Assembly (NCBI GenBank): GCA_963618065.1
Contig: CAVERH010000010.1
Coordinates: 3,615 to 67,614 of the forward strand
Length of the DNA: 64,000 nt
Reading direction: 5' to 3'
Origin: Suilimivivens sp963618065
Lineage (GTDB): Bacteria > Bacillota > Clostridia > Lachnospirales > Lachnospiraceae
Part shown: piece after piece, positions 1 through 8,888 of the stretch
Layout: each line of letters opens with the position of its first letter
How positions within the stretch are numbered: position 1 is the first letter of the stretch
The notes under the pieces: model-generated
What the model saw: the letters and a program-made list of their open reading frames with translations, nothing else
Database searches by the model: none
What the model was told of the DNA's origin: nothing
Position numbers and translations under genes: made by a program

Positions 1-620
1 CGATGTGCATCGGGAAATTCCCGGTCAATAATCCGGTTCATCTTCTTTAATTCTTCCATCAGATTCTTCTTATTATGAAGTCTTCCCGCAGTATCACAAA
101 GCAGGATATCCACGTTTCTCGCTTTCGCTGCACTGACCGCATCGAAGATCACACTGGAAGGATCGGCTCCCTGTGCACCGCTGATAATTTCCACACCGGC
201 ACGCTTCGCCCATTCATCCAACTGTTCCCCGGCCGCTGCACGAAAGGTATCCGCGGCTGCAATCAGCACACGCTTGCCCTGCTTTTTGTAAATGGCTGCC
301 AGCTTACCAACCGAGGTGGTCTTGCCGACACCGTTCACACCAATCACCATAATCACGGACTGCTGATTCTCGAAGTCGTATGCGCCCTCCGGAACCTGCA
401 TCTGCTCTTTAATGCTTTCCTTTAAAAGCTCCTTACAGTCCTCAGTTTCCTTTACATGGCGTTCCTTCACCTGACGGCGAAGCTCGTCCATGACCTCTTC
501 AGTCGCTGTGATTCCCATATCTCCCATGATGAGCGTTTCTTCAAGTTCTTCGTAAAAATCCTCATCAATGGCAGAATGTCCACTGAATATACTTTTTAAT
601 CTGCTAAAAAATCCGGCCAT
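1..620 (-). CDS. ftsY: FtsY, signal recognition particle receptor (partial, 5' part)
   Basis: GTPase that docks the SRP-ribosome complex at the membrane for co-translational insertion. About 206 N-terminal residues are visible; the rest runs off the left edge. A short helical N domain (MAGFFSRLKSIF start) leads into the NG domain with P-loop GVNGVGKTT, the SRP-GTPase insertion motif DTFRAAAGEQL and G3 DTAGRL. There is no long acidic A domain, as is usual in Firmicutes. The ATG overlaps the smc stop by one base (TAATG), so translation is probably coupled to smc. The smc-ftsY order is standard for Firmicutes. Confidence 0.95.
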   Translation of the reverse strand, partial: MAGFFSRLKSIFSGHSAIDEDFYEELEETLIMGDMGITATEEVMDELRRQVKERHVKETEDCKELLKESIKEQMQVPEGAYDFENQQSVIMVIGVNGVGKTTSVGKLAAIYKKQGKRVLIAAADTFRAAAGEQLDEWAKRAGVEIISGAQGADPSSVIFDAVSAAKARNVDILLCDTAGRLHNKKNLMEELKKMNRIIDREFPDAH

Positions 621-3600
621 TATTCACTCAGCTCCTTATCGATCAAATTGACGCTTACCAGAGTAGAAACACCCTTTTCCTGCATGGTAATACCGTATAA
701 CCGGTCTGCCTTTTCCATGGTTCCACGCCGGTGTGTAATCACAATGAACTGGGTATTCTTCGTAAGCTTATGTAAATACTTTGCAAACCGGGTAACGTTG
801 TTCTCATCAAGTGCCGCTTCAATCTCGTCAAGCAGACAGAACGGGGACGGCTTCAGGTTCTGGATTGCAAACAACAGGGCAATTGCCGTAAGTGCCTTTT
901 CTCCACCGGATAACTGCATCATATTCTGCAGCTTCTTTCCGGGTGGCTGTGCAATGATCCGGATGCCCGCCTCGAGAATATCTTCATCCTCCATCAGCTC
1001 CAGTGTTCCCTTTCCACCACCAAATAATTCCTTAAATACCTTATCAAATTCCCGGCTGATCTCAGCGAACTTCTCCTCAAACTGCTTACGCATCGCCGTA
1101 TCCAGCTCTACAATAATTCCTTCCAGTGTTTTCTCCGCTTCCACAAGATCGTCATGCTGTGTCTTTAAGAAGGTATAACGCTCCATGAGGTTCTTATAAT
1201 CCTCAATCGCATTGACATTGACATCGCCCAGCTTTTTAATCTGATCCTTTAAGGAACCGGTTTCCTTCTTCATAGCAGACAGATCGGTCATCGTCTCATC
1301 CCGCATGGAGGATGCATCGGATAATGTAATCTCATATTCATCCCACATGTAATTGATCTGGCCTTCAATATTCTCCTGAATCCGTTCCTTCTGGGAATTC
1401 AGACGGTATACTTCCTTATCAAGACCATTCATCTTCTCTGCCATGGCTTCACGGTCTGTAAAGAAGTTCTTCTGTTTTGCAGCCAGTTCTTCCTTATGGG
1501 TAATATCATCCTTTAACTTCGTTTCTATATCAGATTTCGTTGTATGGGAGACCTCGATCGTCTTTTCGATTTCGGTAATGCTGTTCCGTTTCAGTTCAAC
1601 TGCCTCGGTGCTTTCCTTAAGGCTGTCCAAAACCTCCTGTAATTCTGCGGTCAGCCGTTCAATTTCACCTTCAATACGATCCACATTCTGCTGATGGAAG
1701 CTCTGCTGCTGCAGCATCTTCTCCACTTCCACATCCCATTCCGATACATGTACGGACTGTTCGGACTCTTCCTTACGCTTCTCTTCCAGCTCTGCGGTAA
1801 AGCCCTTGATCTGCTGTTCCACGTTCTTTTCAAGCTGCTCGGAATCCTGCAACTCCTGCCGGATTTCCTGCTTACTGCGGTTGATCTCCTGAATCTGGTT
1901 CTCAATCTCGCGCTCTTCATTCTTTAATTCCACCGAGCCTTCGGAAGCTTCATTCTTACGTTCCTCTGCCTTAATAACGTTGAGTCTTGCCGTATTCTGT
2001 TCAATGAACTTCTTCTGCAAGGCCGCCTTGTCCTCTTCGAGGCTTAACCGTAACTGATTACGCTCCTGCTTGGTCTTCTCGATGTCCTCTAACAGCTCAT
2101 CTACCTGTTTTAAATATTTCTTCACCTTCTCATTCAGCTCTTCGATTTCCCGCCGTCGTCCGAGAAGATTGCTGTTATTCTTAAATGCACCACCGCTGAT
2201 GGCACCGCCCGGTACTAAAAGTTCTCCTTCCAGCGTAACCATACGGATGCCGTAATCGTACTTCCTTGCGATCTTCACGGCATTGTCGACGTTATCCACA
2301 ACGACAATTCTTCCCAACATGGCTTTTGCTACGTTCTTATATTTCGCATCGATGTGAACCAGCTCATCCGCCATGCCGATCACACCCTTTTCCTTAAGGG
2401 ACTCCGGATTTTTAAACTCCTGCGGCTTCGTAATACTTGTTAAGGGTAAAAAGGTTGCTCGTCCCGATCTCGTATCCTTTAAGAAACGGATCATGCGTTT
2501 CGCCGTCTCTTCATCGTCGGTTACGATATTCTGGATGTTACCGCCCAATGCCGTTTCAATTGCGGTTTCATACTTCTTATCTACTTTAATGATGTCCGCA
2601 ACAACACCAATGATTCCCTTTTCCTGCTCCTTGCGTTCCATGACCTTCTTGACACTTCCGCCATAACCTTCATAACGCTCGGTCAGGTTCGTCAGTGCCT
2701 CGAGCTTCGACTTCTCCTGATGATAATTCACCTGAGTATCCCGAAGAAGCTGATCCTTCTTCGAAAGCTCCTCACGGATCAGGGCAAGCTTTTCCTCCTT
2801 GCTCTGCTGGGAATCATTCAAGGCACGGATCTGTTCGTTAATCTTCTCAAATTCTTCCTCAAGAGACTTAATTACGGCTTCCTGCTGGGCTTCATCCGAC
2901 TTCACACGTAAGATCCGTGAGGTCAGCTCGGACTTCCGGATGTTGATCTGCTCGGTCATACTGTCGTATCGTCCAAGCTTTGACTTAATCGTTGCCCTTG
3001 CATTCAGCGCATCAATGATGGTATTCTTACCACTCTCGATCTGATTATTTAATTCTTCAATTGCTTTCTGTACCGTAAGCAGCTTTTCTTTCGCTTCATT
3101 ACGGTTCTTCTCGATTTCGGCAACCTGTTCATCAATCACCGATTTATCTTTCAAAATCCCTTCCTTATCCAGATTCCGGTCATCAATTTCCCTCTGAATG
3201 GTCTGTTGCCGTGACAGGAAATGTTCTTCGTTGCTCTGCGCAGATTTGATCTGTTCCTTTAAGACATTGATCTCACCCTCTAATTTGCCACGCATCACAC
3301 TGGTATCGGTAATGGTACTCCGTTCCTGTTCAATGGTTTCATCAAGCTGTTCCATTTCTGCCTGAATCTTTTCGTATTCTTCCCTGATCTGCTCGTAACG
3401 CTTCGAGGTTTCTGCAAGATCATCACTGGCAATCTGGTGCTTTTCATTTGCTGCGCTTAACTGCTCCTGTAAATGCAGGTTTTCCAAAAGAAACAGATTC
3501 ACGTCCAGTGTTTTCAGTTCTTCCTTCTTTTTCAGGTAGATCTTCGCCTTTTCCGACTGCTTCTCTAACGGTCCTACCTGCTTTTCCAGCTCGGAAAGAA

Positions 3601-4180
3601 TATCGTTTACACGGACTAAATTCTGCTTTTCATCCTCTAACTTCTTCTGGGCTGCTACCTTACGCTTCTTAAACTTCACAATGCCGGCAGCTTCGTCAAA
3701 AAGCTCACGACGCTCTTCCGGCTTACCACTTAAAATCTTATCGATCTGCCCCTGCCCGATGATGGAATACCCCTCCTTACCGATACCGGTATCATAAAAG
3801 AGCTCATTCACATCCTTTAAACGGCACGGTGTTCCATTCAACAGATATTCACTTTCTCCGGAACGGTAGATTCGTCTGGCAACGGTAACTTCATCGTAAT
3901 CAATCGCCATCTGGTGATCCGAATTGTCAAAGGTAATTGCCACATAGGCATACCCCATTGGCTTACGAAGCTCTGTTCCCGAGAAAATGACATCCTGCAT
4001 GGAGGCTCCACGCAGCTGCTTAATGCGCTGCTCGCCCAATACCCAGCGGACCGCATCGGCAACATTACTCTTACCGCTTCCGTTAGGACCCACAATTCCG
4101 GTAATGCCATTATGAAACTGAAGCACAATTTTATTTGCAAAGGATTTAAATCCATGAATTTCTATACTTTTTAAATACAT
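620..4180 (-). CDS. smc: Chromosome segregation protein SMC
   Basis: ATPase of the SMC-ScpAB condensin that compacts and segregates the chromosome. At 1186 aa it has the usual family length. Walker A GPNGSGKSN is at residues 31-39. Two long Glu/Lys/Gln-rich coiled-coil arms flank a Gly-rich hinge near residues 500-680. The ABC signature LSGGEK starts near residue 1090, and Walker B CLLDEIEAALDE follows near 1115. It lies 29 bp downstream of rnc and overlaps the ftsY start by one base. Nothing is unusual in the protein. Confidence 0.97.
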   Translation of the reverse strand: MYLKSIEIHGFKSFANKIVLQFHNGITGIVGPNGSGKSNVADAVRWVLGEQRIKQLRGASMQDVIFSGTELRKPMGYAYVAITFDNSDHQMAIDYDEVTVARRIYRSGESEYLLNGTPCRLKDVNELFYDTGIGKEGYSIIGQGQIDKILSGKPEERRELFDEAAGIVKFKKRKVAAQKKLEDEKQNLVRVNDILSELEKQVGPLEKQSEKAKIYLKKKEELKTLDVNLFLLENLHLQEQLSAANEKHQIASDDLAETSKRYEQIREEYEKIQAEMEQLDETIEQERSTITDTSVMRGKLEGEINVLKEQIKSAQSNEEHFLSRQQTIQREIDDRNLDKEGILKDKSVIDEQVAEIEKNRNEAKEKLLTVQKAIEELNNQIESGKNTIIDALNARATIKSKLGRYDSMTEQINIRKSELTSRILRVKSDEAQQEAVIKSLEEEFEKINEQIRALNDSQQSKEEKLALIREELSKKDQLLRDTQVNYHQEKSKLEALTNLTERYEGYGGSVKKVMERKEQEKGIIGVVADIIKVDKKYETAIETALGGNIQNIVTDDEETAKRMIRFLKDTRSGRATFLPLTSITKPQEFKNPESLKEKGVIGMADELVHIDAKYKNVAKAMLGRIVVVDNVDNAVKIARKYDYGIRMVTLEGELLVPGGAISGGAFKNNSNLLGRRREIEELNEKVKKYLKQVDELLEDIEKTKQERNQLRLSLEEDKAALQKKFIEQNTARLNVIKAEERKNEASEGSVELKNEEREIENQIQEINRSKQEIRQELQDSEQLEKNVEQQIKGFTAELEEKRKEESEQSVHVSEWDVEVEKMLQQQSFHQQNVDRIEGEIERLTAELQEVLDSLKESTEAVELKRNSITEIEKTIEVSHTTKSDIETKLKDDITHKEELAAKQKNFFTDREAMAEKMNGLDKEVYRLNSQKERIQENIEGQINYMWDEYEITLSDASSMRDETMTDLSAMKKETGSLKDQIKKLGDVNVNAIEDYKNLMERYTFLKTQHDDLVEAEKTLEGIIVELDTAMRKQFEEKFAEISREFDKVFKELFGGGKGTLELMEDEDILEAGIRIIAQPPGKKLQNMMQLSGGEKALTAIALLFAIQNLKPSPFCLLDEIEAALDENNVTRFAKYLHKLTKNTQFIVITHRRGTMEKADRLYGITMQEKGVSTLVSVNLIDKELSE

Positions 4181-4209
4181 TCCGTTAACAACCTATTCTG
4201 TAAATTTTC

Positions 4210-4893
4210 TTATAGGGATTTCTTCAGCACCCCATAAGCCGCCTGCTGTTCCGCAGACTTCTTGCTTTTTCCGGTGCCGCTTCCCACACATTCCCCATCA
4301 ATCAGCGCTTCGATCACAAAGACCTTATCATGATCCGGTCCGGATTCCGAAACCAGACGGTAGGTCAGCTCCTTACCGGCCTTTTGCGTTCTCTCCTGTA
4401 AAATGGATTTACTGTCATAAAAGAGCTGCTTCGTCTCAAGATCAGATAAAATCCACTGGTGGACGTATTTTTTCGCCTCTTCAAAGCCGCCATCCAGATA
4501 AATGGCGCCAAGCACGGCCTCCATGACATCAGAAACAATGGAATCCCTCTCTCTTCCTCCGGTTGCCTCTTCTCCCTTGCCCAGAAGAATGTAATTCTGC
4601 AGGGAAATATCTCTTGCACAGTAGGCAAGCGCAGGCTCACAGACCATGGAGGAACGGACTCTGGTAAGCTGTCCTTCCTTCCACTCCGGATAATGCTCAA
4701 AAAAGAACTGGCTTGAAATCAGCTCTAACACCGCATCGCCCAGGAATTCCAACCGCTCATAATTCGGATGCTTATTAATTTTCTGTTCGTTTGAAAAAGA
4801 GCTATGGGTCAAGGCCTGCAGCAATAACTTTTTGTCCTGGAACTCATAGCCGATTTTCTTTTCTAAACCACTAAAATCTTCATTTGGTAACAT
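4210..4893 (-). CDS. rnc: Ribonuclease III
   Basis: Double-strand-specific endoribonuclease that matures rRNA precursors and cuts structured mRNAs. The N-terminal catalytic domain carries the signature ERLEFLGDAVLEL with the metal-binding acidic residues. A C-terminal double-stranded-RNA-binding domain ends in an Ala-rich helix (KKSAEQQAAYGVLKK). The frame is open up to 4920, but that first start is a GTG without a ribosome site. The ATG at 4893 (MLPNEDF) has GGAG six bases upstream and is preferred, giving 227 aa. The gene follows acpP after a terminator-like hairpin. Confidence 0.95.
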   Translation of the reverse strand: MLPNEDFSGLEKKIGYEFQDKKLLLQALTHSSFSNEQKINKHPNYERLEFLGDAVLELISSQFFFEHYPEWKEGQLTRVRSSMVCEPALAYCARDISLQNYILLGKGEEATGGRERDSIVSDVMEAVLGAIYLDGGFEEAKKYVHQWILSDLETKQLFYDSKSILQERTQKAGKELTYRLVSESGPDHDKVFVIEALIDGECVGSGTGKSKKSAEQQAAYGVLKKSL

Positions 4894-4954
4894 AACACTC
4901 TCCATTCGAAAATGATCCACCGTATCATTTTCTCATATACATGGCAATATCGGA

Positions 4955-4977
4955 AAAAAGCCCTGTAAGGGCTTTTT
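4955..4977 (-). terminator. Hairpin terminator between acpP and rnc
   Basis: A perfect 10-bp stem (AAAAAGCCCT and its complement) closes a 3-base loop. With A-runs on one side and T-runs on the other it could work in either direction. It follows the acpP stop and would attenuate transcription into rnc-smc-ftsY. Confidence 0.75.
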
Positions 4978-5010
4978 CATCTGCAATATATGCAAAAGAC
5001 CGGATCATCT

Positions 5011-5241
5011 TTAGTTGGTTGCAGCCTTGATCATATTTACTGCTTCTTCCACTGTTGTGATCTTTTCAGCTTCTTCTGCAGGAACTTCTATATCAAACTC
5101 CTCTTCAATTCCCATAACAATCTGAAAAACATCCAAAGAATCAGCTCCCAGATCGTCAAGGAATGTAGTATCCATCGTAATTTCATCGGGATCAACGTTT
5201 AATACGTCTGCAATAATTTTTTTTAATTTTTCAAATTCCAT
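5011..5241 (-). CDS. acpP: Acyl carrier protein
   Basis: Carries growing fatty-acyl chains on a 4'-phosphopantetheine arm during fatty-acid and phospholipid synthesis. The protein is 76 aa and very acidic. The attachment motif is GADSLD with the modified Ser at residue 35. Start is ATG with AAAGGA eight bases upstream. It sits 14 bp downstream of plsX, whose product uses acyl-ACP as substrate, so the pair is functionally matched. Confidence 0.97.
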   Translation of the reverse strand: MEFEKLKKIIADVLNVDPDEITMDTTFLDDLGADSLDVFQIVMGIEEEFDIEVPAEEAEKITTVEEAVNMIKAATN

Positions 5242-5255
5242 AGTGATAATCCTTT

Positions 5256-6269
5256 CTAGTTCTCTTCCATAGTGATTTTTTCTTTTATTTTTTGATTAAT
5301 ATTCTGTTCTGAAAATGTGATACATTGCAGAATAGAATTCTTAATTTCCACGGCCTTGGAACTGCCATGTGTCTTCACCACAAGACCTTTTAGTCCTAAT
5401 AATGGTGCCCCGCCATACTGCTCCAAGTCGAACGCCTTGAGCGTTTCCTTCAGTGCAGGCTTCACAAGAAGCGCACCGATTTTACTGCGCAGGGAAGACA
5501 TCATGCCTTCCTTTACCTTATGGAGCAGGGATCTTCCGACTCCCTCGTACATCTTGAGAATGACATTGCCCACGAATGCCTCACAGACAATGACATCGGC
5601 GGCGCCTGCCGGGATATCTCGTGCTTCCACACTTCCGATAAAATGAATATCCGGACAGTTCTTTAAAAGCGGATAGGTTTCCTTTACAAGCGCATTTCCC
5701 TTTTCTTCCTCGGCTCCGATATTCACGATGCCGACACGGGGGTTCTGAATTCCCATAACGCTTTCCATATATACGGATCCCATCTTGGCAAACTGCACGA
5801 GATGGGAGGGTCTTGCATCAACGTTCGCACCGCAGTCAATCAGCAGCGCACATCCCTTCTCGGTTGGGATCAATGGTGCAAGGGGTGGACGTTCCACGCC
5901 TTTGATTCTTCCGACGATGACCTGACCTCCAACCAGTGTTGCGCCGGTGCTTCCTGCGGATACAAATGCATCACAGGTGCCATCCTTCACTAAATTCAGT
6001 GCTTTAACGATAGAAGAATCCTTCTTACGGCGGATCGCCATAACCGGAGGCTCTGCGGTCTCAATGACCTCCGTTGCATTCACTACCTCAATCTGCTCTT
6101 CCGGGTAGGTATATTTTTCAAGCTCCTTACGGACAATCTCTTCCTGTCCGGTCAGGTACACCTTGACATGATCGTTTGCATGAACTGCATCGACAACGCC
6201 CTTTACGATTTCTACAGGGGCATTGTCACCGCCCATAGCGTCTACTGCAACATTGATAAAATCCGCCAT
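5256..6269 (-). CDS. plsX: Phosphate acyltransferase PlsX
   Basis: Converts acyl-ACP to acyl-phosphate, the first step of the PlsX/PlsY route to phosphatidic acid. The protein is 337 aa with the family signature DAMGGDNAP at residues 10-18 and the conserved GSTGA loop. The start ATG follows GGAGG by five bases. A sigma-A type promoter lies just upstream at 6297-6325. I saw no recognisable FapR-type operator, although that regulator often controls plsX in Bacilli. Confidence 0.96.
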   Translation of the reverse strand: MADFINVAVDAMGGDNAPVEIVKGVVDAVHANDHVKVYLTGQEEIVRKELEKYTYPEEQIEVVNATEVIETAEPPVMAIRRKKDSSIVKALNLVKDGTCDAFVSAGSTGATLVGGQVIVGRIKGVERPPLAPLIPTEKGCALLIDCGANVDARPSHLVQFAKMGSVYMESVMGIQNPRVGIVNIGAEEEKGNALVKETYPLLKNCPDIHFIGSVEARDIPAGAADVIVCEAFVGNVILKMYEGVGRSLLHKVKEGMMSSLRSKIGALLVKPALKETLKAFDLEQYGGAPLLGLKGLVVKTHGSSKAVEIKNSILQCITFSEQNINQKIKEKITMEEN

Positions 6270-6296
6270 TTAAAACCTCCGTCCATATCTTACTTA

Positions 6297-6325
6297 AATA
6301 TACTAGACCGTTTTGTAAAAATCAA
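6297..6325 (-). promoter_or_regulatory. Probable sigma-A promoter of plsX operon
   Basis: On the minus strand, -35 TTGATT (6325-6320), 17-bp spacer, -10 TATATT (6302-6297). It lies between the leuS stop and the plsX start, about 28 bases before the start codon. Confidence 0.65.
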
Positions 6326-6338
6326 CCCAAGTTTATGA

Positions 6339-8750
6339 TTATTTCACTACAATATTAATAATACGTCCCGGTACATAAATTTCTTTTACAATGGTTCCGG
6401 TCAGCTTGTCTGCAATCACTTCCCTGCCCTTTGCAATCGCGGTGTCCTTATCGACATCTGCAGGAAGCATTACGGTTGCCTTCACCTTACCGTTAATCTG
6501 GATACCGATTTCTACGGTGTCCTCCTTAACAGCAGCTTCATCATACTCCGGCCACTTTTCAAAAGCAATCGTCTCGGTATGTCCAAGCTTCTCCCAAAGC
6601 TCTTCACCGGTATGAGGACAGATACAGGAGAACATCTTAATGAAGCCTTCTGCATATTCACGGGGACATTTGCCCTTGGTTGCCGCATTCATAAAGATCA
6701 TCATCTGTGCAATGGCGGTATTAAAGCCTAAGGTTTCAAAATCAGAGGTAACCTTCTTAACCGTCTGATGATATACCTTCTTTAAGGCTTCATCATTTTC
6801 TTCGGTAATATTCTCAGGCTCGGTAAAATACTTAAATACTCTTCCGATAAATCTTCTGGCGCCTTCCACACCCTGCTGGCTCCACGGCTTGGATACCTCT
6901 AAGGGACCCATGAACATTTCATAAAGACGAAGGGTATCGGCACCAAAGTCACGGACAATATCACTCGGATTAACCACATATTCCGGGAAACGTTTTCCCA
7001 TCTTGATTCCGTTTTCACCTAAAATCATTCCCTGATGAACGAGCTTCTTAAACGGCTCCTTGACAGGTGAAAGACCCTTGTCATAAAGGAAACGGTTCCA
7101 GATTCTCGAATACATCAGGTGTCCGACTGCATGCTCCGGTCCTCCGACATAAAGGTCAACCGGCATCCAGTGCTTTAGCAGCTCCTGATTAGCGAATTCT
7201 TCTTCATTGTTCGGATCAATATAACGGAGATAATACCAGGAAGAGCCTGCGGATCCGGGCATGGTAGAGGTCTCTCTCTTACCCTTGATGCCGTTATGTT
7301 CGTACTGCTTCCATTCGGCTGCATTTTCAAGCGGAGCCTGTCCGTTGCGTCCCTTGTAGTCTTCCAGTTCCGGAAGAACTAACGGCAGTTCATCATCATC
7401 CAGTACATGGATCTGTCCGTCCTCGGTATAAACCACCGGTACGGGCTCACCCCAGTAACGCTGACGGGCAAAGATCCATTCACGGAAGTGATAGTTGACG
7501 GTCTTTTTGGCTACACTCATGGAAACAAGTTTATTGGTAATGGCTTCCTTGGCTTCCTCTACCGTAAGTCCCGTAAATTCTTCGGAATTGATCAGCTTAC
7601 AGCCCTTGCCAAGGTAATCCTGCTTTTCAAACGCATGCTCAGAAACATCCGCCCCATCGATAACCTGAATACGGGGAATGTTGTGCGCGATAGAATATTC
7701 AAAGTCTCTCTGGTCATGGGAAGGAACGGCCATAACAGCACCGGTTCCGTAATTTGCCAGTACGAAGTCGCCGATGTAAAGCGGAACTTCCTTGCCGTTT
7801 ACCGGATTGATACAGGTAACACCCTTTAATTCGCATCCGGATTTTGTTTTATTTAATTCGGTACGGTCCATATCGTTCTTCTTGATTGTTTCATCGATAT
7901 AGGCCTGTACTTCTTCTTTATTCTGGATTCTCGGCATTAAATCCTTTACGATCTGTCCGTCCGGAGCCAGTACCATAAAGGTAATACCATAAATGGTTTC
8001 AATACAGGTCGTGTAAATGGAGAACTCTCCACCGCCTACGATCTGGAATTTCACCTCCACGCCTTCGGAACGTCCGATCCAGTGTCTCTGGATGTCCTTC
8101 GTGGATTCCGGCCAGTCGATTTCGTTTAAGCCCTCCAGCAGCTTATCTGCAAAAGCGACCTGATCGATCACCCACTGCTTCATATTCTTACGGATAACCG
8201 GATAGCCGCCACGCTCGGACTTGCCATCAATGACCTCATCATTGGAAAGAACGGTTCCCAGTTCCTCACACCAGTTTACCGGCATGTCAACAAGCTTTGC
8301 ATAGCCGTCTAAATATAACTGCTTGAAAATCCACTGGGTCCATTTATAGAACTTCGGATCGGAGGTTGCGATCATCTTGGACCAGTCATAGTCAAAGCCA
8401 AGCTCCTTTAACTGATTGGTAAAGGTCTCGATATTCTTCTCGGTGAAGCCTGCCGGATGATGACCGGTCGTTACGGCATACTGTTCTGCCGGAAGACCAA
8501 AGGAATCATAGCCCATGGGATGAAGCACGTTGTAGCCCTGCATTCTCTTCATTCTGGACATGATATCGGTTGCGGTATAGCCTTCGGGATGTCCGGCATG
8601 CAGGCCGACTCCGGAAGGATAAGGGAACATATCTAAAGCATAATACTTGGGTTTGGAGAAATCCCAGACATCGGTCTTGAATGTCTGATGCTCCTCCCAG
8701 TACTTCTGCCATTTGCTTTCAATTTCTCTGTGATTATAAGGGATTGCCAT
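6339..8750 (-). CDS. leuS: Leucyl-tRNA synthetase
   Basis: Class I synthetase that charges tRNA-Leu and edits mischarged tRNA through an inserted CP1 domain. The protein is 803 aa, full length for bacterial LeuRS. The HIGH-type motif is HAGH at residues 51-54, and the KMSKS-type loop near residue 580 reads KMGKR. CP1 editing occupies roughly residues 220-420, and the anticodon-binding domain is C-terminal. No T-box is visible in the short leader (about 50 bases), unlike pheS in this window. It has its own consensus-like promoter. Confidence 0.97.
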   Translation of the reverse strand: MAIPYNHREIESKWQKYWEEHQTFKTDVWDFSKPKYYALDMFPYPSGVGLHAGHPEGYTATDIMSRMKRMQGYNVLHPMGYDSFGLPAEQYAVTTGHHPAGFTEKNIETFTNQLKELGFDYDWSKMIATSDPKFYKWTQWIFKQLYLDGYAKLVDMPVNWCEELGTVLSNDEVIDGKSERGGYPVIRKNMKQWVIDQVAFADKLLEGLNEIDWPESTKDIQRHWIGRSEGVEVKFQIVGGGEFSIYTTCIETIYGITFMVLAPDGQIVKDLMPRIQNKEEVQAYIDETIKKNDMDRTELNKTKSGCELKGVTCINPVNGKEVPLYIGDFVLANYGTGAVMAVPSHDQRDFEYSIAHNIPRIQVIDGADVSEHAFEKQDYLGKGCKLINSEEFTGLTVEEAKEAITNKLVSMSVAKKTVNYHFREWIFARQRYWGEPVPVVYTEDGQIHVLDDDELPLVLPELEDYKGRNGQAPLENAAEWKQYEHNGIKGKRETSTMPGSAGSSWYYLRYIDPNNEEEFANQELLKHWMPVDLYVGGPEHAVGHLMYSRIWNRFLYDKGLSPVKEPFKKLVHQGMILGENGIKMGKRFPEYVVNPSDIVRDFGADTLRLYEMFMGPLEVSKPWSQQGVEGARRFIGRVFKYFTEPENITEENDEALKKVYHQTVKKVTSDFETLGFNTAIAQMMIFMNAATKGKCPREYAEGFIKMFSCICPHTGEELWEKLGHTETIAFEKWPEYDEAAVKEDTVEIGIQINGKVKATVMLPADVDKDTAIAKGREVIADKLTGTIVKEIYVPGRIINIVVK

Positions 8751-8807
8751 AGCGATTACCCAGCCTTTCTTTCATCGAACTCTTTACTGCTATAAAAACC
8801 AATCTAA

Positions 8808-8836
8808 ATTGTACCTATTCTGCCAGCAAATGTCAA
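8808..8836 (-). promoter_or_regulatory. Strong sigma-A promoter of leuS
   Basis: Minus strand: -35 TTGACA (8836-8831), 17-bp spacer, -10 TACAAT (8813-8808). The -35 begins immediately after the T-run of the upstream terminator. Confidence 0.8.
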
Positions 8837-8837
8837 G

Positions 8838-8867
8838 AAAAGGGGGGATACCTTTTCGATATCCCCC
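8838..8867 (-). terminator. Rho-independent terminator after the EF-G-like gene
   Basis: A GC-rich stem (GGGGGATA paired with TATCCCCC) with a short loop is followed on the minus strand by CTTTTCTTG. It lies about 20 bases after the EF-G-like stop and separates that gene from leuS. Confidence 0.8.
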
Positions 8868-8888
8868 GTAAAAACCTGTTTCTTTCTC

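Noticed and set aside
8751..8837. T-box in front of leuS
   Set aside because: The leader is only about 50 bases from the promoter and contains no GGGTGG...CCGCGG core.
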